A DNA stretch of 7,074 bases from CAZZCP01 sp964653235. GTDB lineage: Bacteria; Bdellovibrionota; Bdellovibrionia; Bdellovibrionales; UBA840. The DNA lies in NCBI GenBank assembly GCA_964653235.1, contig CAZZCP010000095.1:1-7074 (forward strand). Direction: 5' to 3'. This document shows positions 1 to 5,746 of this stretch, in pieces; the first letter of the stretch is position 1; the number at the start of each line of letters is the position of its first letter. The position numbers and the translations under genes are program-made. The notes under the pieces are model-generated. The model made no database searches. It was not told the origin of the DNA and was given only the letters and a program-made list of their open reading frames with translations.

Positions 1-1138
1 TCCCATTGATCCTCACCCGCATACAATGAAGTTAGGAGAGTTCATCACTCATGCAGGGCTTTTTGGTAATATTAAGATGCAAAAATGGCTTCGAAGTGGT
101 TTTTCGAGAGTCAGTGATGGCGCTATTCAGTCATTCATCCAAAATGGATTGCCCAAAGGGAGTTTGCAACAAACTTTGAAGAATATATCCCAAGATGAAT
201 ATAAAAAAGCATATACAGCGATCCAAAAGACCGAATTGATGTCGCCATCCACCAAATCGGTTTTGACCGTGGGGGAAGAGTCTCTTGCAAAAAGCATTCG
301 TCGCCTAGGAGAAGTAGACTTTTTTTCTGTAGTAACCCGTAAACCAAAAATTTGTGACTTCAAGCCCGTTGTTGTTGAAGTTGCGATTGCTCGTTTTATT
401 CAAAAAGGTGAAGAGGATGATATGGTTCGCCTGCTTCGCTTTGCCAACCGAGTTCCCTTGCAGTTTGATAAAGGCAATTGTGCGATTACCAAAGCCGTTG
501 AGTCAGTGAATTGGCGCTCTTACGGATTGACTCAGCCCAAAGGTTCTCTTCCACGCGGGCCATATGTTTTTGCAATCTCAGTGGTTTCACCTTTTATAAA
601 ATTTAAAAATGCATCCAAAGAGACCATTGATGCCAGTGATGAGTTGGTCGAGGAGATTCGACGAGCATTGATGCAAGCCGGACAAAGGCTATCGAGACAT
701 ATTCGTAGAGAAGCAAAGGCTGCAGATATTGAGAGAAAAAAAGCGCACATTGAAAAATTTGGTCCGATTTTAGTCACAACCTTAGCGCGCATTACTAAGG
801 CTGGCCCGAAGCGAGAGCAGAAAGCGCAAGAGGGCTTGGCCAAAATTTTGGGTCGTGATGAAGCTCAATTGAATCAAGACTTGCAAGATGCTGAGGTGAA
901 GCTCAAAGAAATGAAAGCCAAAAGAGCTCATATTCATGGTGAAGATGAAGAAGCGAATGCAGAAGAGACTCTTGATCAGCCCCAAAAAGCAGTCTCGAAA
1001 GTGAATACAAAAAAGACGTCCCGTAAAAAAGTGACCAAAGCCGGCAAAAAGAAAGCAAAAAAAGCACCTGCGAAAAAGGCTACGAAGAAAAAGAAAGTTA
1101 CTAAAAAGCAAACAGCTAAGAAGAAAAAGAAGAGGTGA
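1..1138 (+). CDS. top6B: DNA topoisomerase VI subunit B, C-terminal part (5' end outside window)
   Basis: This is the ATPase/transducer subunit of type IIB topoisomerase VI, which with subunit A passes one DNA duplex through a double-strand break in another. The frame is open from base 2 and reads PIDPHPHT just before the first in-window ATG at 26, so that ATG is internal. Numbering from it, residues 71-85 (LMSPSTKSVLTVGEE) and 103-122 match the H2TH-to-transducer junction of archaeal B subunits. Residues 139-180 carry the transducer hallmarks FANRVPL, AITKAVESVNW, YGL and a glycine/proline-rich loop, and 193-226 are the following long helix. The GHKL ATP-binding domain lies outside the window. 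Residues 321-370 form a tail with 27 Lys/Arg in 50 residues, resembling histone H1 tails and unlike the archaeal C-termini I know. The stop TGA (1136-1138) is three bases before the subunit A start. Family assignment is by recalled motif similarity. I am confident of the subunit and less so of what the tail does. Confidence 0.9.
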   Translation, partial: PIDPHPHTMKLGEFITHAGLFGNIKMQKWLRSGFSRVSDGAIQSFIQNGLPKGSLQQTLKNISQDEYKKAYTAIQKTELMSPSTKSVLTVGEESLAKSIRRLGEVDFFSVVTRKPKICDFKPVVVEVAIARFIQKGEEDDMVRLLRFANRVPLQFDKGNCAITKAVESVNWRSYGLTQPKGSLPRGPYVFAISVVSPFIKFKNASKETIDASDELVEEIRRALMQAGQRLSRHIRREAKAADIERKKAHIEKFGPILVTTLARITKAGPKREQKAQEGLAKILGRDEAQLNQDLQDAEVKLKEMKAKRAHIHGEDEEANAEETLDQPQKAVSKVNTKKTSRKKVTKAGKKKAKKAPAKKATKKKKVTKKQTAKKKKKR

Positions 1139-1141
1139 TGC

Positions 1142-2305
1142 ATGGCTAGAAAGGCATCCAGTGGAAAGACCACCAAAGATATTCAAAAAGAAGCCCTTTC
1201 TCTTTGTAATGTGATGTTGCAAGATCTAGAGAATGCAGAAAGACCGGTGTTAGAGGCAATCAAATGTTCACTGGACAATTCTTTTTATAAACCCTCTGTA
1301 GGCTACTTGACTCCTGGAGAAAAAAGAGTCCGAACAGAATTGAATGTTTCTTCGGTTCAAAAACTTTCAAGAGTTGTCTTTATGCTCGAAATACTTTTAC
1401 GAAATTTGGGTACGGGGCAAATCAATACCAAAAGGGAACTCTATTATATCTCTAAAGGTATGGTGAAGAATGATAAATTCTACAAATCCCTTGATTTTGA
1501 TGAGCAAACCGAAAGTGATTCAATCATCGATTTTATCTCTGATATGTTAGAAGTTTATAGAGAAGAGCTGAACTGTTTTGCCGGAGATCGCGGAGGGCAA
1601 ACTTATTCTAAGCAATTGGTTGTTGAAGAAACCATGCCAAATGGAAAAAAGGCAACGATTGATTTAAGTACTTTGGGGACAGCACCTTTTCAACCCAAAA
1701 ACAAACCGCAGAATTTAAAAATAAGAGCCAAAGGCAAGATTGATTTTGCTTTGATAGTTGAATCAGAGGGTACTGCAAATACCTTTGTTGCAAATGGTTT
1801 TACCGAGCGCAATCGCTGTATTGTGATGGGTGCGCAAGGGGTTCCATCCAATGCGGTTCGGGGTTGGTCCAAATTGATTCAAGACCAATTGAAGATTCCT
1901 ATGTATTTCTTTGGAGATCTTGATGCCTATACTATGCAGAATATTTTTAGAACTTTAAAAGCAGGGTCGGCAGCGAGTTTGATTCGAAACAAAGATTTTA
2001 GTGCTCCCGATGTACGTTTTCTGGGGGTTTTGCCTGAAGATGTAGAAAAATTTGATCTGCATTATTACAATGTTTCAGAGAAAGATTCGAGTGAGTATCG
2101 TTCTCTCAAAAAAGCATCTGATGTTTTAAAGAATGATCCTTTTTTCTTAGATAAAAAAAATAAGAAATTGGCAAAAATACTTCACTGGCTATTGAAAGAG
2201 AAAAAACGTTGTGAACAGCAAGCTTTTTGGATGGTGGACCCAAATGATCCACTCAAGCCAGAAAAAATTATTTTAGAAAAAATTAAAAAGGGAAATTACG
2301 TTTAA
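1142..2305 (+). CDS. top6A: DNA topoisomerase VI subunit A (Spo11-like catalytic subunit)
   Basis: This is the DNA-cleaving subunit of topoisomerase VI, homologous to eukaryotic Spo11. It is 387 residues, close to the roughly 360-370 of archaeal A subunits. The winged-helix (5Y-CAP) domain holds TKRELYYIS at 96-104, where Tyr102 aligns with the tyrosine that links covalently to the DNA 5' end. The Toprim domain follows: ALIVES at 203-208 gives Glu207, and GDLDAY at 258-263 gives Asp259 and Asp261, the expected Mg2+ ligands. Archaeal enzymes usually read DPYG where this one reads DAYT. The GxGxP-type segment at 230-236 and the linker with IDLSTLG (173-179) also fit the family. The ATG is preceded by AGAGG (1131-1135), six bases away and embedded in the last codons of the B gene, implying translational coupling. 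The gene ends in TAA sharing bases with the convergent lipoprotein gene. All catalytic residues are present, so an active enzyme is likely. Confidence 0.92.
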   Translation: MARKASSGKTTKDIQKEALSLCNVMLQDLENAERPVLEAIKCSLDNSFYKPSVGYLTPGEKRVRTELNVSSVQKLSRVVFMLEILLRNLGTGQINTKRELYYISKGMVKNDKFYKSLDFDEQTESDSIIDFISDMLEVYREELNCFAGDRGGQTYSKQLVVEETMPNGKKATIDLSTLGTAPFQPKNKPQNLKIRAKGKIDFALIVESEGTANTFVANGFTERNRCIVMGAQGVPSNAVRGWSKLIQDQLKIPMYFFGDLDAYTMQNIFRTLKAGSAASLIRNKDFSAPDVRFLGVLPEDVEKFDLHYYNVSEKDSSEYRSLKKASDVLKNDPFFLDKKNKKLAKILHWLLKEKKRCEQQAFWMVDPNDPLKPEKIILEKIKKGNYV

Positions 2306-3075
2306 ATTAGTTCGTCTGATTTCTCTGTATACTCAGGCCTAGGTTCTGTATATTGATTTTTTTGTTCGTAATTTTCAATGATTTTGGGTGTTAAATAGAT
2401 AGAAATTTCAAATAAGAAACCCAAATCAGAATTATCATAAGAGCCGTAACTTGGAATTCTTTGGCCAATGGCTTGAATCAAGAGTTTTATGATCAGCTGA
2501 AAACGATGCGCAGATGAGTTGTCAAATCTTTTGATACATTGAGTATTGAAGTAAATAGGCTCAAAATACTCATCATAGTGATGGTAGTTATTAATAAGAT
2601 CGACAACCTCATTTATCTCATCTGGCTTTTGAGTTTTTACACAAAAATCGAGGGATTGCTCATCTGTATTTGTAAAATCTTGAATTTTGAGTTTAAAAAC
2701 CTCTGCTTTTATATCTCGAAGAATTCTTCTTGTGTGCTGATAAAGTGTTTTATGGGCTTCCGAAAAAACTTTGCAATTTAGATCAGTATTAACATCTGCT
2801 GAAATAAGCTGAGTAGGATTTTCTAATGGAGTATCATCAGTTACATAACAGAAATTTTGAAAGTAATAATCAGTATAGGAAATTGCTCTCATTAACAATC
2901 CATTGTGGAAATTCGAGTTTTCATTGGTATCAAGATTTTCTGAATCTTCTGAATTGTCATCTGGTATAAAACCATTATTTGCTTCATCACCAATAGGAGA
3001 GGAAAAATGATTGTGAATGACTTCTTCAGTACAAGCACATAAAAAGAAAAACAAGAGTAAAGATATTATTTTCAT
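2302..3075 (-). CDS. Small lipoprotein paired with a TIGR02147 regulator
   Basis: I do not recognise this 257-residue protein beyond its being a lipoprotein. A short hydrophobic signal runs through residues 3-14 and ends in the lipobox LCAC, making Cys15 the likely lipidated residue. Thr16 follows rather than Asp, which in the E. coli rule favours outer-membrane sorting. Residues 25-57 are a low-complexity acidic/Asn-rich linker, and the rest is a mixed helical domain rich in Tyr, Asn and Gln. The mature part has four further cysteines (76, 101, 145, 180), an even number compatible with disulfides in the periplasm. The ATG overlaps the stop codon of the upstream regulator (ATGA) and has a good AAGGA site within that gene, so the two are made together. 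Lipoproteins or other secreted proteins beside TIGR02147 genes are a recurring arrangement in Bdellovibrio-like genomes, as I recall. Function is unknown. The gene looks AT-richer than its neighbours by eye. Confidence 0.85.
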   Translation of the reverse strand: MKIISLLLFFFLCACTEEVIHNHFSSPIGDEANNGFIPDDNSEDSENLDTNENSNFHNGLLMRAISYTDYYFQNFCYVTDDTPLENPTQLISADVNTDLNCKVFSEAHKTLYQHTRRILRDIKAEVFKLKIQDFTNTDEQSLDFCVKTQKPDEINEVVDLINNYHHYDEYFEPIYFNTQCIKRFDNSSAHRFQLIIKLLIQAIGQRIPSYGSYDNSDLGFLFEISIYLTPKIIENYEQKNQYTEPRPEYTEKSDELI

Positions 3076-3815
3076 TTTGAGATCCTTGTCGGGAAAAGTT
3101 GGATTCCCAAACTATAAACTTCTTTTTTTGATCCATTCTCAAGAAATCTTGCTAAACTTCGTTTGAACTTTAAAATTCTCTTTTTGGCTTCATCTATTTT
3201 TTCAGGGTCAATAGTCATAGTAGTAAAATTAAAATCTCGCTCTTGAATTGGAGTGTTTTTTAGTGCCAACTTTCCGAGTTCAAGCTGTTGAGTATGGTGA
3301 ATTTGTAAATAGCTTGATACTTGATCGCGGGATGAGGTTAGTGGCTTGACTTTGCGAACCAAGCGTCCCTGATCTATTTCAAGGTAATCGAGATGGATTA
3401 AAGTTTTTAAGGCAAAATTGGCGGTTTCAACAGGTAAACCCAGTCTGTCAGCAACCCATTGAGCATCTGCTTGATTTTCATCGAGTTGTGCCAAATTTAA
3501 GATGGCAAAAAAATACCAATCTTTTAAAACGGACATATCATGACTTTGGAGTTGGATAAAATTTTCTTTATCTTTATTTTCTTTTTCTTTATTTAAAATT
3601 TCCAGCTGGTTTGGGCTCAACTCGAGACCATCGAGTAAATTTTCAAACATTCTCTTTGAAACTTTTCTTCTTCCAAGCATCACAGCAGAGAGACTGCTTC
3701 TTGAAACGCCCAAATGTTTAGCAAAGGCTCTTAAACTGTAAGAGGGATTTAGAGCTTTTCTTCTATGAAGTTCTTGTTCTAAAACTGTTTGCATATAAGA
3801 TTTCGATTCTTGCAT
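3072..3815 (-). CDS. TIGR02147 family protein with N-terminal helix-turn-helix (DUF4423 domain)
   Basis: This 247-residue protein is probably a transcriptional regulator of a family expanded in Fibrobacter and Bdellovibrio-type bacteria. Residues 8-66 match the family start: an Arg/Lys-rich helix, NPSYSLRAFAKHLGVS (23-38), then SRSSLSAVMLGRRKVS (38-53), a clear helix-turn-helix of the lambda-repressor/XRE type. A charged Lys/Glu/Asn linker (75-86) leads into the DUF4423-like part: DWYFFAILNL (99-108), a second winged-helix-like stretch QWVADRLGLPVETANFAL (119-136), QIHHTQQLELGKLAL (171-185), ERDFNFTTMTID (192-203), and the closing VYSLGIQLFPT (233-243). The length is typical for the family, so it appears intact. 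The most upstream ATG is used, and Met8 is a possible alternative; neither has an obvious Shine-Dalgarno site. It overlaps the lipoprotein gene by four bases. The inferred role is control of its lipoprotein partner or its own operon, but the target is not visible here. Confidence 0.88.
   Translation of the reverse strand: MQESKSYMQTVLEQELHRRKALNPSYSLRAFAKHLGVSRSSLSAVMLGRRKVSKRMFENLLDGLELSPNQLEILNKEKENKDKENFIQLQSHDMSVLKDWYFFAILNLAQLDENQADAQWVADRLGLPVETANFALKTLIHLDYLEIDQGRLVRKVKPLTSSRDQVSSYLQIHHTQQLELGKLALKNTPIQERDFNFTTMTIDPEKIDEAKKRILKFKRSLARFLENGSKKEVYSLGIQLFPTRISK
3083..3087 (-). promoter_or_regulatory. Ribosome-binding site of the lipoprotein gene, inside the regulator gene
   Basis: AAGGA on the minus strand lies seven bases before the lipoprotein ATG and within the last codons of the TIGR02147 gene. 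With the ATGA stop/start overlap it fixes the lipoprotein start and points to translational coupling between regulator and lipoprotein. Confidence 0.75.
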
Positions 3816-3821
3816 GTCAGC

Positions 3822-3827
3822 ATTATT
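3822..3827 (-). promoter_or_regulatory. Candidate -10 hexamer just upstream of the TIGR02147 gene
   Basis: On the minus strand the hexamer AATAAT (five of six matches to TATAAT) lies six bases before the ATG at 3815, the same geometry as at the secreted coiled-coil gene. No Shine-Dalgarno site is present and no good -35 is seen at the expected distance. A separate TTGACC farther upstream (near 3860) lacks a well-spaced -10. AT-rich sequence makes chance matches likely. Confidence 0.2.
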
Positions 3828-3993
3828 GATGCATCTGCTAAAGAGAGGCCAGTGAAAAGGTCAAAGTATGTCTTTTTTTTAAGGTAGTCTGTTTATTCTT
3901 TAAACGAAAAAGCTGATATCAAAGGCTCAAGATTTTTATTTTTTATCATGAATATTAGGTACTTATGTATGACTTCGGGATGGTCTATGGAAG

Positions 3994-4021
3994 CCTAAAG
4001 ATTCAATAGTAAAATCTAAGG
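3994..4021 (-). terminator. Weak imperfect hairpin after the HD-GYP gene
   Basis: An imperfect inverted repeat begins ten bases after the HD-GYP stop codon. AGATT (3999-4003) pairs with AATCT (4013-4017) around a nine-base loop, extended by CCT (3994-3996) with AGG (4019-4021) across a small internal loop. No uridine tract follows in the direction of transcription, so this is not a classic intrinsic terminator. It may be an RNA 3' end structure or chance. Confidence 0.2.
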
Positions 4022-4031
4022 GCTGTCCCAA

Positions 4032-5081
4032 TTATATGAAATCGAGGTTCAATAGCTCAGCAAGGGCTTGCACGATGTCTGGATTAAACTTTCCACCATC
4101 GGTAAACATTAAAAACACTGCATGTTCAGGCTGATATATCGGACGACCGCCGCGTTTGCTTGTTAACGCAACAAAAGCAGAAGCAACACTTACAATTTGT
4201 GCAGGAAAGTAGATTTCTTCTCCTTCTAAGCCATAAGGGTATCCTGAGCCTGAGAAGTGCTCGTGGTGTTGTTCGATGATTTTTATAATGTTTGGATTCA
4301 GGTTCTCGAAGTCTTCTAAAATCTCTTTTCCCATGCTTGGATGATCTTTAATTTTTTTCCACTCAGCATCGGTAAGTGATCGATCTTTTAAACCGATATC
4401 TTGTTCGATCTTTGTCATGCCAATGTCATGTAAGAGAGAGCCAAGGTTGATATAACTAAGTGTTTCTCGATCGGTAATACCTAAGTGCATGGCAATCAAA
4501 CAAGAAAAAACAGATGTCGCAATGGCGTGTTTGCAATGATAAGATGTTGATTTGGCATTTTCAATAAAGCTAGCCATTATTTTAGGATTACTTTGAATGG
4601 TCGATAAATACGTGTCTGAGATGGTGATCACACGATCAATAGTTTGTTGATCACACTCCGTATCTTTAAAAATCTCTAAGAAGGTTTGCTCTGATATTTC
4701 TTGTAGTATCTTGGTGGTTCTGTTCTTAAAAATTTTGTCGGGTGTTAAAAGCTCCATCAAGATATTGAGGTATTTTTTTCGATTCTCGTTGTGTATATAA
4801 AGAGTATTAGTGCCCTTTTTTTGATAGGCTTCAAATCTCTCTAAATCAACCTTAGAGCCTTTCTTAAAAATCTTTGTGAATTTATTGCCAGTACGGCGTA
4901 CATAGACATCAAAATTCAATTCGTTTTCTATGCTTTTTATGACTTCGAGTTCTACCAAAGTGTAGGGCGCATCTTCAAGTGCTTTACCAACTTGCTCTTC
5001 ACTTTCAACTTCTTCAGACTCAATTTCATTGTCATATTGAACTTTTTTAGCCGCTCCCATAGCAACTTTATCGGAGTTCAC
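4032..5081 (-). CDS. HD-GYP domain protein with altered metal-binding site
   Basis: HD-GYP proteins usually hydrolyse cyclic di-GMP or act as its effector. This one has 349 residues and no signal peptide or membrane segment, so it should be cytoplasmic. Residues 1-35 are acidic and probably disordered. Residues 40-110 (with FDVYVRR and KKGTNTLYI) resemble the small N-terminal domain of Bdellovibrio HD-GYP proteins such as Bd1817. The HD-GYP domain spans about 165-345: His185 in the first helix, HDIG with His218/Asp219, His247 in HPSMG, His272/His273 in QHHEHFSGSG, and the GYP triad at 280-282. The usual ADxFDALT motif reads ASAFVALT (300-307), so Ser301 replaces a metal-ligand aspartate and Val304 the second aspartate. 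Activity may therefore be changed or lost. The start codon is GTG; ATG at residue 8 (5060-5058) is an alternative, and neither has a convincing Shine-Dalgarno site. It lies 31 bases after the secreted coiled-coil gene and is probably cotranscribed with it. Confidence 0.87.
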   Translation of the reverse strand: MNSDKVAMGAAKKVQYDNEIESEEVESEEQVGKALEDAPYTLVELEVIKSIENELNFDVYVRRTGNKFTKIFKKGSKVDLERFEAYQKKGTNTLYIHNENRKKYLNILMELLTPDKIFKNRTTKILQEISEQTFLEIFKDTECDQQTIDRVITISDTYLSTIQSNPKIMASFIENAKSTSYHCKHAIATSVFSCLIAMHLGITDRETLSYINLGSLLHDIGMTKIEQDIGLKDRSLTDAEWKKIKDHPSMGKEILEDFENLNPNIIKIIEQHHEHFSGSGYPYGLEGEEIYFPAQIVSVASAFVALTSKRGGRPIYQPEHAVFLMFTDGGKFNPDIVQALAELLNLDFI

Positions 5082-5112
5082 AAAAAAAAATCAATTGCCT
5101 GTATATGCAAAG

Positions 5113-5613
5113 TTACTTGTAGCGCAGTTTTTTATCAACTCTTGGTCTTTGGTCGAATTCAGAGAGAATACCCGCTGGCATTCTCATTAGTCTTTGCCGC
5201 ATCTCTGAAAGTTGCTGTTCTTTTTCTTTTTGCTTCTTTTGCAATGCAAGCTCTTCTTGCTTTAGATATTTTTTCTCAAGTTCTTTTTGTTTCTTCTTTC
5301 TTCGTTTGAGTTCTTGACGATATTTTTTTTCGCCCTCTTTCTGAGCCTGTAAAAACTCGATTTTTCTTTTACGGTTTTTCTCAGCGAATTTGCGCCGAAG
5401 GCGGTCTTGTTTTTCAAGATACTTTGCCCTTCTTTTTTTTTGCTGGATGGAGATTTTTTTTAATGCTTCTTTTTGTTCAAATTGCTCGACCAAATACCGG
5501 TCATAGTTAGGGTCATCTTCAAAGCGAATTCGTTCATCGATATCTTGCAAAAAGAATACTTCTTGGGCCAAACTCGAGTGGCTGATCAATGCCAAAAATA
5601 AAAAGAACTTCAT
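5113..5613 (-). CDS. Secreted Lys/Glu/Gln-rich coiled-coil protein
   Basis: I do not recognise this 166-residue protein. Residues 1-16 look like a signal peptide with a plausible signal peptidase I site after SLA (Ala16/Gln17), so the mature protein should be periplasmic or exported. After a short acidic segment (24-40, DIDERIRFEDDPNYDRY), residues 41-142 are almost entirely Lys, Arg, Glu, Gln, Leu and Ala with no proline, predicting one long charged alpha helix or coiled coil. A short tail with proline and glycine (145-158) ends the protein. The start is supported by the signal peptide, and no other Met occurs before residue 138. No Shine-Dalgarno site is visible; a GATAAT hexamer lies six bases upstream of the ATG. 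The HD-GYP gene follows by 31 bases on the same strand. It could be an envelope spacer or a partner in an envelope complex, but there is no direct evidence. Low complexity means similarity searches will give spurious hits. Confidence 0.75.
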   Translation of the reverse strand: MKFFLFLALISHSSLAQEVFFLQDIDERIRFEDDPNYDRYLVEQFEQKEALKKISIQQKKRRAKYLEKQDRLRRKFAEKNRKRKIEFLQAQKEGEKKYRQELKRRKKKQKELEKKYLKQEELALQKKQKEKEQQLSEMRQRLMRMPAGILSEFDQRPRVDKKLRYK

Positions 5614-5619
5614 ATGAGA

Positions 5620-5625
5620 ATTATC
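5620..5625 (-). promoter_or_regulatory. Candidate -10 hexamer just upstream of the secreted coiled-coil gene
   Basis: On the minus strand the hexamer GATAAT (five of six matches to TATAAT) ends six bases before the ATG at 5613. A start site at the usual distance would fall on or next to the ATG, giving a leaderless message, which would fit the lack of a Shine-Dalgarno site. No good -35 hexamer is seen 16-18 bases upstream, so this is tentative. Confidence 0.25.
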
Positions 5626-5690
5626 GGTTAAAAAGGACTAAAACTAGAGCTGACCTGCCGCGCAGTTTGGCTTTGCTAAATGCAAATCCA

Positions 5691-5719
5691 TTGAGAACTG
5701 GGCGAAAGAATGGCATATT
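5691..5719 (+). promoter_or_regulatory. Candidate sigma-70 promoter of the aconitase gene
   Basis: TTGAGA (5691-5696, five of six matches to the -35 consensus) is followed after 17 bases by CATATT (5714-5719, four of six matches to the -10 consensus). Transcription would begin near 5726, giving a leader of about 20 bases that includes the GGGAG ribosome-binding site. Position and spacing are good; the -10 match is only moderate. Confidence 0.4.
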
Positions 5720-5746
5720 AGCCAAAAATCAAAGGGAGTCGTGCAC

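Larger units (their letters stand above)
3816..4031. other. Intergenic region between the HD-GYP and TIGR02147 genes
   Basis: These 216 AT-rich bases separate two same-strand genes, so they should hold the end of the HD-GYP transcript and the promoter of the regulator operon. Visible items are the weak hairpin next to the HD-GYP stop, an 8-base palindrome TGATATCA (3914-3921), a run of eight T (3873-3880, plus strand) and the -10-like hexamer at 3822-3827. I see no convincing gene or riboswitch in it. Confidence 0.5.

Noticed and set aside
26..28. ATG at 26 as the true start of the first gene
   Set aside because: The frame is open upstream to the window edge and the preceding residues (PHPHT) belong to a conserved topo VI B motif, so the gene begins outside the window.
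782..1222. Minus-strand open frame opposite the end of the topo VI B gene, rich in Phe and Leu
   Set aside because: It is the antisense reading of the lysine-rich tail (AAA/AAG read as Phe/Leu) and imitates a membrane protein. The plus-strand frame has clear family motifs.
2539..2781. Plus-strand open frame of 80 codons within the lipoprotein gene
   Set aside because: It lies wholly antisense to a gene with a lipobox, coupled start and Shine-Dalgarno site, and has no own ribosome-binding site or recognisable domain.
3871..3880. T-rich run that could be the tail of a plus-strand intrinsic terminator
   Set aside because: No GC-rich hairpin precedes it and no plus-strand gene ends nearby.
3893..3949. 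Possible 18-residue peptide on the minus strand (starting MIKNKN) in the HD-GYP/TIGR02147 gap
   Set aside because: It has no Shine-Dalgarno site, is very short and sits in AT-rich DNA where such frames are expected by chance.
4992..5309. Plus-strand hydrophobic open frame of 105 codons
   Set aside because: It is antisense to the Lys/Glu-rich coiled-coil gene and the start of the HD-GYP gene; the hydrophobicity is a by-product of complementing Lys/Glu codons.
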